Assembly (NCBI GenBank): GCA_039591075.1 | Contig: JBDHEI010000007.1 | Span: 102,067 to 166,066, forward strand | Direction: 5' to 3' | DNA length: 64,000 nucleotides | Origin: JAOTVV01 sp039591075 | GTDB lineage: Bacteria; Gemmatimonadota; Gemmatimonadetes; Gemmatimonadales; GWC2-71-9 | In this document: positions 26,030 through 33,530 of the stretch, piece by piece | Position numbering within the stretch: the stretch's first letter is position 1 | Layout: each line of letters begins with the position of its first letter | Notes under the pieces: generated by a model | Database searches by the model: none | What the model saw: only the letters and a program-made list of their open reading frames with translations | Told to the model about the DNA's origin: nothing | Made by a program: the position numbers and the translations under genes

Positions 26030-27690
26030 TGCCCGTCTCTCGAGCTCTCTGCGGGCGGCTCGGTGTGCTGGGGTTGCTGCTGGTGCAGCCCGCAGCTGCG
26101 CAGGTGGGCATCGGCACCGAGGTGCTGGTCAATGCCCGCGTGTGGACCGGTGACGCAGACCGACCGTGGGCGGAGGCAATCGCCGTCCACAACGGTCGTG
26201 TGATCGCGGTGGGCAGCGCGGCGGACGTCGGGCGGATCGTGGGATCGGAGGCGCGTGCCGAGAACCTGCGCGGTCGATTTGTGATGCCCGGGTTCATCGA
26301 CACCCACACGCATTTCGAGGCTGCCGGCCGACTCCTGCTCGGCTTGAACCTGCTGGATGTGGCGAGCGATGCCGGCCTCCGCCAGCGGGTGGCCGACGCG
26401 CACCGGCGTCTGCCACCAGGCTCGTGGATGGTAGGTGGAGACTGGGGAGCGTACGATCTGAACTCGACTTGGAGGCCGCGGCGGCCGTTGCTGGATTCCC
26501 TGGTGGGCGACCGCCCAATGCTGCTCACCAAGTGGGATCGGTCGCAGTCCGTGGCGAACACCGCTGCGCTCCGTGCGGCTGGGATCCTCTCGCTGGATCA
26601 CGATGGACTGCTCACGACCGCCGAGGCAGCTCGGGTCCGCTCCGTGATCCCCGCGCCGTCGTTCAGCCAACGGCGTGCCGAGGCAGACAGGGCGCTCGCC
26701 GACTTGGCCTGGCACGGCGTCACCACAATTCATGACATCACCGGTGCCGAGCAGATGCGGCTGTTCCGGCACCTCCACAACCGTGATTCGCTCACCGTGC
26801 GGGTCTGTGCCCGCCCCACGCTCGACCATTGGGAAGACCTCGCTGCCGTCGGCATCGAGACCGGGTACGGTGATGAGATGATCTCGATCTGCGGGCTGAA
26901 GGGGTTCGTGGACGGGATCATGGGGAACTCTTCGGCGATGTTTCGCGAACCGTATCGGCACCGACCCGATGTGCGGGGACAGTGGCGCGCCATGATGTCA
27001 CCGCCGGGGAACATGGAGCGTCTGATCCTCGGGGCGGATGCCGTCGGTCTCACGCCGAACGTTCATGCCATCGGTGATTTCGCGGTCGATACGCTCCTCG
27101 ATCTGTTCGAGCATGCCATCGCCGTCAATGGGCCGAAGGATCGACGATTCCGCATGATCCACGCGCAGGTCGTGGCGCCGGCCGACTTCGCGCGGTTCGG
27201 TCGGCTTGGCATCATCGCCGAGGTGCAACCGTATCATGCGATCGACGACATGCGATGGATGGAAGAGCGCATCGGGGAACGAGCGCGCGGCGCGTATGCG
27301 TTCCGGTCGCTCGCCAACGGCGGGGCACTCCTGGTGTTCGGCTCGGACTGGCCGGGCACGAATGCATCGTGGTATCCGGCCGATCCCGTTCTGGGGATCT
27401 TTGCTGCGGTGACGCGGCAGACCCCGGACGGTGAACCGGCGATGGGTTGGTACCCCGAGGAACGGCTGACCGTGCAGGAAGCCCTCGAAGCGTACACGGT
27501 CAACGCCGCGTACGCCGCATTCCAAGAAGACTGGAAGGGCCAACTGCGGCCCGGTTACGTCGCCGACCTCGTGGTCCTCTCGCACGATCCGTTCGAAGTT
27601 CCGCCCGAAGCGATCAAGGACATTCGGGTGTGGAGGACGATGGTGGCGGGGCGGTGGGTGTACCGGGGGGGCGATGGCATCGATCCGTGA
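26029..27690 (+). CDS. Amidohydrolase family 3 (YtcJ-like), exported
   Basis: A 553-residue protein with an N-terminal signal ending in PAAAQ. It has the composite amidohydrolase domain: VLVNARVWTGD start, metal-binding GFIDTHTHFEAAG (HxH), a later NVHAIGDFAVDT histidine, FGSDWPGTNASW with the metal-ligand Asp, and the C-terminal LRPGYVADLVVLSHDPF beta-sandwich closure. Family members hydrolyse amide or related bonds; the substrate is not predictable. It is the last gene of the selenoprotein operon. Confidence 0.88.
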   Translation: MPVSRALCGRLGVLGLLLVQPAAAQVGIGTEVLVNARVWTGDADRPWAEAIAVHNGRVIAVGSAADVGRIVGSEARAENLRGRFVMPGFIDTHTHFEAAGRLLLGLNLLDVASDAGLRQRVADAHRRLPPGSWMVGGDWGAYDLNSTWRPRRPLLDSLVGDRPMLLTKWDRSQSVANTAALRAAGILSLDHDGLLTTAEAARVRSVIPAPSFSQRRAEADRALADLAWHGVTTIHDITGAEQMRLFRHLHNRDSLTVRVCARPTLDHWEDLAAVGIETGYGDEMISICGLKGFVDGIMGNSSAMFREPYRHRPDVRGQWRAMMSPPGNMERLILGADAVGLTPNVHAIGDFAVDTLLDLFEHAIAVNGPKDRRFRMIHAQVVAPADFARFGRLGIIAEVQPYHAIDDMRWMEERIGERARGAYAFRSLANGGALLVFGSDWPGTNASWYPADPVLGIFAAVTRQTPDGEPAMGWYPEERLTVQEALEAYTVNAAYAAFQEDWKGQLRPGYVADLVVLSHDPFEVPPEAIKDIRVWRTMVAGRWVYRGGDGIDP

Positions 27691-27720
27691 CCTGTTCCCC
27701 CTCCGTCGAAAGGTGAACGC

Positions 27721-28677
27721 CTGACGGACTCGCCACGCCGTCGACTGATTGCAGCGCTGCAGCAGGCCGGTGGGACGGTCGGGGCAGGGGCAATGCTCAC
27801 GCACGCCCCGCCACCACTGGGTGCGCCGTTCGGCAGCGCCGACTATGTCGAGGGCCGACTGGTGAGGGCGATCGATGTCGGCGGTGCGATGCCAGCCCCG
27901 GAACCGATGGTCTTCGTCGATGGCATTCAGCGCTACGCGGTCGAAGGCCGGATTGGACTGGTGCCGATCGTTCGGGGCTACGTTGCGGCCGCGGCGCTGC
28001 GCCGGGAGCGGGGGGAGCTGCGGGTCATCGATTCCGGGACGCAAGAGTTCATCGTGGCACCCCTGCGTCGGCTCACGGCAGACCAGCGAACGGCCCTCGA
28101 GCGATCCGATCTTCCACTGCTCGACTGCACGACCGCCGAGCGATCGCATCCCATTCTCGACGTGCAGCTCGCCGCAAAGGTCGTCGAACATCGGCGAGAA
28201 CGCATCGAGATCGACGTCACACGGCGTACCCTCGTTGCCGACCCGGAGACCTGGATGGTCGTCGACGGATCCCTCGCGGGTATCGACGATCTGAGCGGCC
28301 ATGGCGCGACGCGGGTGCTCGGCCTCGTCAAGAGCCACGAGACCCAATTCCTCGATGGGCCGGATCTCGAGGTGGCCCTCACCCTGCGGGCGGGCCACCG
28401 GACGAGCGTGTTTGCACGAACCGCAGGGCAGCGAGCCACGGTCTACACGTGGTATCTTCGACTCTGGCCGTGGGAAGACCACGAGCTGCTTCACGGCCTC
28501 GTCCGCATTGAGCGACCGCCAAGTCCACTCGGCGTGGATGAGGCGACGAGCGTGAGCCGGTGGTTGCTGTCTGAGCGGGCCCCGTTGTCTGCGCCTGACA
28601 GTCGATGGGATCGACTCGTGTATCCGATTCAGCAGGTGGAGACGTACTTGCGCGCCCTCGCAGGAGGCTGGTGGTGA
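27721..28677 (+). CDS. nurA: NurA-like 5'-3' nuclease
   Basis: NurA-domain protein paired with HerA. Visible motifs are VFVDGIQRY near the N-terminus, WMVVDGSLAGIDDL and LGLVKSHETQFL, and a C-terminal LVYPIQQVETYLRAL helix. The frame has no ATG/GTG/TTG before the ATG at 27793. A CTG at 27721 preceded by AAAGGTG would add 24 residues (LTDSPRRRLIAALQQAGG...) that look like the family's first helix, so I place the start there with caution; otherwise it begins at 27793 (294 residues). NurA degrades DNA 5' ends together with the HerA motor. The stop overlaps the herA start. Confidence 0.78.
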   Translation: MTDSPRRRLIAALQQAGGTVGAGAMLTHAPPPLGAPFGSADYVEGRLVRAIDVGGAMPAPEPMVFVDGIQRYAVEGRIGLVPIVRGYVAAAALRRERGELRVIDSGTQEFIVAPLRRLTADQRTALERSDLPLLDCTTAERSHPILDVQLAAKVVEHRRERIEIDVTRRTLVADPETWMVVDGSLAGIDDLSGHGATRVLGLVKSHETQFLDGPDLEVALTLRAGHRTSVFARTAGQRATVYTWYLRLWPWEDHELLHGLVRIERPPSPLGVDEATSVSRWLLSERAPLSAPDSRWDRLVYPIQQVETYLRALAGGWW

Positions 28678-30614
28678 GTCAGACGAGTGGAAACGCGCCA
28701 ATCGGTCGGGTTGTGGCGACGGAGACGCTCCCGGCCGGCACCCACCAGTTCTTCTTCTGGAGCGCGATCGACACTCCGATCGGCATTGGGGCCATCGTAC
28801 GCGTGGACGACGGGGCGGGCCGCTCCGTCTATGCCGTCGTCGTCGATGGGAAGGGCTATTCCGATTTGGCCTCGCCGCTGCACGAAGTGGTGGTGGCACA
28901 GGGCGATCCGGCCGGCGACCGCGCCCCTACGCGTCGTACGGAAGTCCGGTTGTGGACGGCCGCCGTGCTCCGCCAGGATCCGGAGGAGCCCGTCCAGCCC
29001 GTTCCACTGGCGGACGTCCGACTGGCAGCCAAAGAGGACGTCGAGGTCGCACTCCGCATGGACGCCTATGTGAGGGGTGAACGGCCCACGGGCATTCCGA
29101 TCGGTGTGTACCGGGCCGGCGGCTTGTCGGCGCCGGTGTGGATGGATGCCGATTTCCTGCTCGGGCCCGAGTCGGCGCACCTCAACATCTCGGGCGTCTC
29201 GGGACTCGCGACGAAAACGAGTGCGGTCGAGTTCCTGCTGGCGAGCATCTTCCAGCGGCTACCGGCACACAAGGGATCGGTGGCAGCCGTGTGCTTCAAC
29301 GTCAAGGGCCCCGATCTCTGCTTCCTCGATCAGCCGGGAGAGCTGACCGATGCTGACCGCGAGCTGTATGCAATCCTGGGCATCGATCCCCGCCCGTTCG
29401 ACCGGGTGCGGTATTTGGCGCCGTTTAGGGCCGACGGGGTCAACCTCAACACCTTGCGCTCGCATCCGGACCTCGTGGCCGACGTGCAGCCGCTGGTTTG
29501 GGGACTCCGGGAAGTCTTGGGCTTTCACGAGGTGCTGCTCAACCGCGACGACATTGACGCCAAGGCCGACGGGTTCCTCGACTTCCTCGTCGACCGGGTG
29601 GTCGAGAAGGAATTCCGCGACGAGTGGGGCACGACCCACCGCGTCCAGAGCTTCGCCGATCTGGATCGACTGTTTCGCGCCATCTTCGACGGCCTGGAGC
29701 AGGCCGGGCGCTCGGATATCTGGCGGACACATCACATCGCCACCATTCGCAAGGTGCGTAACCGTCTCCTCAACATCTCCACCCGATGCAAGGGACTCGT
29801 GACCGACGACGGCTCGGTGAGCGATTTGCCGTTCGGGCAGTTCGAGGATCGGACGGTCTATGTGCTCGATGTCGCCGGGATGGACCAAGTGGCGCAGGAT
29901 CTGGTGTTCACTCGCGTGGTGTCCACCCTCCGCGAGCACCTCGAACGCCGGGCGCTTGGCGTCGACCACGTCATCGTGTTCGTCGACGAGCTCAACAAGT
30001 ACGCTCCGGGAGATGGTCAAGACACGTACGTGCGGAAGATGCTGCTCGACATCTCGGAACGGGGGCGGTATCTGGGACTCGTGTTGTTTGCCACGCAGCA
30101 GTTCCGATCGCAGGTCCACCGGCGGGTCGTCGGCAATGCAGGCACCGTACTCTTTGGACGCATGGACATGGACGAGCTGGCTACACCCGGGTATCAGGTC
30201 CTGTCGCCGGCCACGAAGATCAAGCTGGCGACGCTGCCGAAAGGCGAGCTGATGGTGCGGCATCCGCACTTCACGCAACCCGTATTCGTCCGCTTCCCGC
30301 GTCCGGCGGTCATGAGCGGTCCTACGGGCAGCAAGCGATTCCCGCCCGCGTCCGATGTGTCGTTCGAGGAGGCCGTTGTGCGGCAGCTGACGGCGATGGA
30401 TCGACGGATCCCGGCGGGCCGGGTCCGTGACCTGATCGCCGGGCGCCGGGACGACGATGTACGCCGTACCCTGCTGGCCACCAAACGCGCCGGACCGGAC
30501 GACCCATTCGAGTATTTTCGGGCAGCCCTCGGACCGGCGGTCACCCGCGAGCGGGTCACGGCCCGTCGTGAGGGGGTACCGCTCCGGTCGGTGGAGGATC
30601 CGTATGCGCCGTAG
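28674..30614 (+). CDS. herA: HerA-like DNA-translocase ATPase
   Basis: A 646-residue ATPase. The N-terminus (PIGRVVATETLPAGTHQFFFW...VDDG) is a HAS-barrel, followed by a RecA/FtsK-like core with P-loop variant GVSGLATKTSA, Walker B HVIVFVDELNKYAP and the FATQQFRSQV sensor region. The GTG at 28674 overlaps the nurA stop and has AGGAGG upstream. HerA hexamers power NurA in DNA-end resection. The P-loop lacks the usual GK[ST] spacing, but I recall the same variant in bacterial HerA-like proteins. Confidence 0.85.
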   Translation: MSQTSGNAPIGRVVATETLPAGTHQFFFWSAIDTPIGIGAIVRVDDGAGRSVYAVVVDGKGYSDLASPLHEVVVAQGDPAGDRAPTRRTEVRLWTAAVLRQDPEEPVQPVPLADVRLAAKEDVEVALRMDAYVRGERPTGIPIGVYRAGGLSAPVWMDADFLLGPESAHLNISGVSGLATKTSAVEFLLASIFQRLPAHKGSVAAVCFNVKGPDLCFLDQPGELTDADRELYAILGIDPRPFDRVRYLAPFRADGVNLNTLRSHPDLVADVQPLVWGLREVLGFHEVLLNRDDIDAKADGFLDFLVDRVVEKEFRDEWGTTHRVQSFADLDRLFRAIFDGLEQAGRSDIWRTHHIATIRKVRNRLLNISTRCKGLVTDDGSVSDLPFGQFEDRTVYVLDVAGMDQVAQDLVFTRVVSTLREHLERRALGVDHVIVFVDELNKYAPGDGQDTYVRKMLLDISERGRYLGLVLFATQQFRSQVHRRVVGNAGTVLFGRMDMDELATPGYQVLSPATKIKLATLPKGELMVRHPHFTQPVFVRFPRPAVMSGPTGSKRFPPASDVSFEEAVVRQLTAMDRRIPAGRVRDLIAGRRDDDVRRTLLATKRAGPDDPFEYFRAALGPAVTRERVTARREGVPLRSVEDPYAP

Positions 30615-31494
30615 CGATCTGGCAGCGAGTATCGCATTCGCCGTGCTGCTACTCGGTGTGCGTGACGCGCATGGGCAACGTGCCATCCAGTTGCGGTACG
30701 ATCCGCCGACGGGTGCCATGGTGCAGGCACTCTGGCGTCACAGCGCCACCAGCACAGTGACGACGCCCCCTCGGGGCATGACGGTTCGCGTGGTTGAGGC
30801 GATTGAAGTCACGAGCATCACGCACCGATCCGTCGGACGCGAGAACGGGCGGACCGTGGTCGACGTGACGATCGACTCCACGCTGGTGCAGGTGCGCTCG
30901 GGTAGCGGAACGTGGGAAACGGTGCGCGCACCCGAGGGGAGAAAGACGGCACGCCTCGTCGTGGACGAACGCCTCCGCCTGGAGTCCGTGAGCGGTGGCA
31001 CGGCCGCTGGCGGCCAGGTGCTCGGGCGGCTCCGGGCGTTCGCCTCCGGCTTCGAGTTCCCGCTCCCCGAGGAACCCATCGCGGTCGGCGAAAGCTGGGT
31101 TGGGGACGTGATCGACCCGTTGGTGGCGCTGGTGGGGATCGATCCGGAGCCCGCTGCGGCGGGGTGGCTCGCGCAGGCGGGCGCGATGATTGCCCGCTCC
31201 ACGTTCACGGTGGATAGCATCGTCGATCGAGAGGTGGATACGCTTGCGTATCTCCGGGTGTCGGGCAGCTTTCTCCCCACGACGCTCACGGCCCCCATCG
31301 AGACGGCCCAGGGCCATGCCAGGATCGATGGCGGGTTCGGGGCGAGGCTCATCTGGTCTACGGCGTGGCACACGTTTGTTTCGGGGACAGTGCAACGCCG
31401 CGTGCGGCTCCGGGTCTACGTGGGCACGCCGGAGGACGAGCGAGAGGTGCTGACGACGACCGCGGAAATCGCGGGGAGGTTTCGGGTACAGTGA
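30604..31494 (+). CDS. Exported protein of unknown function, first of two paralogues
   Basis: A 296-residue protein with a signal peptide (to about residue 25, AHGQ). The mature part is beta-rich. It shares with the next gene the order: opening hydrophobic strand, a DSTLVQVR-type strand, PEEPIAVGESW, VDSIVDREVDTLAYLRVSGSF, and a terminal WSTAWHTFVSGTVQRRVRLRV. The ATG overlaps the herA stop by 11 nt, so it is in the DNA-repair operon although its product is exported. No known family is recognised. Confidence 0.75.
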   Translation: MRRSDLAASIAFAVLLLGVRDAHGQRAIQLRYDPPTGAMVQALWRHSATSTVTTPPRGMTVRVVEAIEVTSITHRSVGRENGRTVVDVTIDSTLVQVRSGSGTWETVRAPEGRKTARLVVDERLRLESVSGGTAAGGQVLGRLRAFASGFEFPLPEEPIAVGESWVGDVIDPLVALVGIDPEPAAAGWLAQAGAMIARSTFTVDSIVDREVDTLAYLRVSGSFLPTTLTAPIETAQGHARIDGGFGARLIWSTAWHTFVSGTVQRRVRLRVYVGTPEDEREVLTTTAEIAGRFRVQ

Positions 31495-32339
31495 TGTCGC
31501 GACGATGGGTGCTTCTCCTGGGTGCGTTGCTGATGTGGCCAACGGCGGTCGCGGCGCAGCAGACCCTGGACCTGCGGGCCCGTGCGGACGAGGGAACACT
31601 CGTCCGCCGCCTGTTCCAGATCTTCACCCGCGTGACGCTGGAGGACCGCGTCCGGGGAACGACCGCGACCAGCGAGATCGCGCGGCTGGGCGGAGTGAGT
31701 CAGTACGGGCTGTCGGCGACGGACGAGGAATTCTCGGTTCACCTCGCTCTGGATTCGGTGCATGTTCGTCGGCGCGACGCGGCGGCACCGTGGCAGGAGT
31801 TCGCCGTGACGGCGCGAGACAGTCAGTGGGTGCAGCTCACCCTGGACCGCCGGCTTCGAGTACGTCGGGTCATCCGTCCTGCGTCCATGGTGGAGCGCGG
31901 GGTGCTCGACCAGATGCTCGTGGGAATCCCGGGCTTCACGGTCCCCGATCGACCGGTCCGGACGGGCGACCGGTGGGCGGTGTCGCTGACGCTCCCCGGA
32001 GGCTCCCCAGGGGAAGACCTGGAACTCGCGTCTGAGCGGCCCGTGCTCCTCGCGCGCGGCGCCGTGATAGTGGACAGCCTGGTCGGTCGGGCACGGGATA
32101 CGCTCGCCTATCTTTCCATCGATGGCCGAATCGATCCCGAGTCCACGAGGGCGGCCGACGGAGTCCGCGTCGTGTATGGTGGACGCGTGACCGGCACGTT
32201 GGTCTGGTCCTCCGGGTGGGGTGGGTTGGTCTCGGGCGCCGTCCGGTACGAAGTCGTCGCCGATGAGGGCGGGACGAGCGGGCGCCCGTCACGACGGCTC
32301 CAGATCGAGACGACGGTTCGCCACGCCGTGCTCCCCTAG
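31494..32339 (+). CDS. Exported protein of unknown function, second of two paralogues
   Basis: A 281-residue protein with a signal ending in AVAAQ. It follows the same segment order as the preceding product: IPGFTVPDRPVRTGDRWAV, VDSLVGRARDTLAYLSIDGRI, and LVWSSGWGGLVSGAVRYEV. TGATG overlap with the previous stop. The pair looks like a tandem duplication. sbcD starts 3 nt after its stop, so it is co-transcribed with the repair genes. Confidence 0.75.
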   Translation: MSRRWVLLLGALLMWPTAVAAQQTLDLRARADEGTLVRRLFQIFTRVTLEDRVRGTTATSEIARLGGVSQYGLSATDEEFSVHLALDSVHVRRRDAAAPWQEFAVTARDSQWVQLTLDRRLRVRRVIRPASMVERGVLDQMLVGIPGFTVPDRPVRTGDRWAVSLTLPGGSPGEDLELASERPVLLARGAVIVDSLVGRARDTLAYLSIDGRIDPESTRAADGVRVVYGGRVTGTLVWSSGWGGLVSGAVRYEVVADEGGTSGRPSRRLQIETTVRHAVLP

Positions 32340-32342
32340 GTC

Positions 32343-33530
32343 GTGAAGCTCGCGCACCTCGCCGACATCCACCTCGGCTTCCGGCAATACCACCGGCTCA
32401 CGCCGAACGGGATCAATCAACGGGAGGCCGATGTCGCTGCGGCGTTCCGGCGGGCGATCGACGGCGTGGTGCGCGCGGTTCCCGACATGGTCATCATCGC
32501 CGGCGATCTGTTCAACTCGGTTCGGCCGAGCAACCCTGCTATTCTGCACTCATTCAATCTCCTCAGCACGCTGCGGGCCGCTCTTCCCCAGGCCCCCATC
32601 GTGGTCATCGCTGGGAATCACGACACGCCGCGTTCCGTCGAGACGGGCACGATCCTCCGCTTGTTCGAGGCCGTGGAGGGAGTGTCAGTCGTGGCCGAGA
32701 GACCGAAAGACCTGGTGTTCGACGACCTCGACGTCACGGTCACGTGCGTGCCGCACACGGCATGGCTGTCCGGCGCTCGTCCGACGCTCACGCCACCTGA
32801 CAGCTCCGGGCGGCACGTGCTCGTCACGCACGGCGAAGTGGCGGGGGTGCTTCGGCGCGACGCGACGGCGCTCGAGTACGGCGGGGCGTTGGTGGATCCG
32901 GGAGAGCTGCATGCCGACCGATGGGACTACATCGCGCTGGGTCACTACCACGTAGCGCATCAGGTTGCCGACAACGCGTGGTACAGCGGATCGCTGGAAT
33001 ACGTGAGCTCCAATCCGTGGGGAGAGCTGCAGGACGAAGAGCGGGAGGGCCGCCCGGGACAGAAGGGCTGGCTGCTCGTCGATCTGGCGGACCGGCTCGA
33101 GGTTCAGTTCCAGCCGGTTGCCTTGGCTCGCCACATCGTGGATCTCCCGCCGATTCATGCCGCCGGCCTGGCTCCCGCCGAGGTGGATGCCGAAATCGTG
33201 GCCCACGTCGAAGCGTGCACGCCCGGCCTCGACGAACAGATCGTCCGTCAGGTCGTGTTCGATATTCCGCGGCCGATCGCGCGGGATCTGGATCACGAGC
33301 GCATCCGGGCGTTCAAGGCGGGGGCGCTGCACTTCCACCTGGATCTTCGCCGACCGATTCCGCACCGCGAGATCGGGGTCGGGGCACCGGGCGTGCGTCA
33401 GACGTTGACGGACGTGCTCACTGAGTACCTGGGCCGTCGGCCGCTCGATGCCGATGTCGATCGCTCGAGACTCGTCGATCTGGGCGTGCGGTACATGCAG
33501 GCGGTTGAGCAGGGACTCCGCGAGGAGTAG
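32343..33530 (+). CDS. sbcD: Exonuclease subunit SbcD (Mre11-like)
   Basis: A 395-residue metallophosphoesterase with all phosphoesterase motifs: ADIHLG (Asp8, His10), IAGDLF (Asp55), GNHD (92-94), VTHGEV (His163) and GHYH (201, 203). The C-terminal cap and Rad50-binding region follow. It is a Mn-dependent exo/endonuclease acting with SbcC on DNA ends and hairpins. It starts with GTG 3 nt after the previous gene, and sbcC starts at the next base after its stop. Confidence 0.95.
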   Translation: MKLAHLADIHLGFRQYHRLTPNGINQREADVAAAFRRAIDGVVRAVPDMVIIAGDLFNSVRPSNPAILHSFNLLSTLRAALPQAPIVVIAGNHDTPRSVETGTILRLFEAVEGVSVVAERPKDLVFDDLDVTVTCVPHTAWLSGARPTLTPPDSSGRHVLVTHGEVAGVLRRDATALEYGGALVDPGELHADRWDYIALGHYHVAHQVADNAWYSGSLEYVSSNPWGELQDEEREGRPGQKGWLLVDLADRLEVQFQPVALARHIVDLPPIHAAGLAPAEVDAEIVAHVEACTPGLDEQIVRQVVFDIPRPIARDLDHERIRAFKAGALHFHLDLRRPIPHREIGVGAPGVRQTLTDVLTEYLGRRPLDADVDRSRLVDLGVRYMQAVEQGLREE

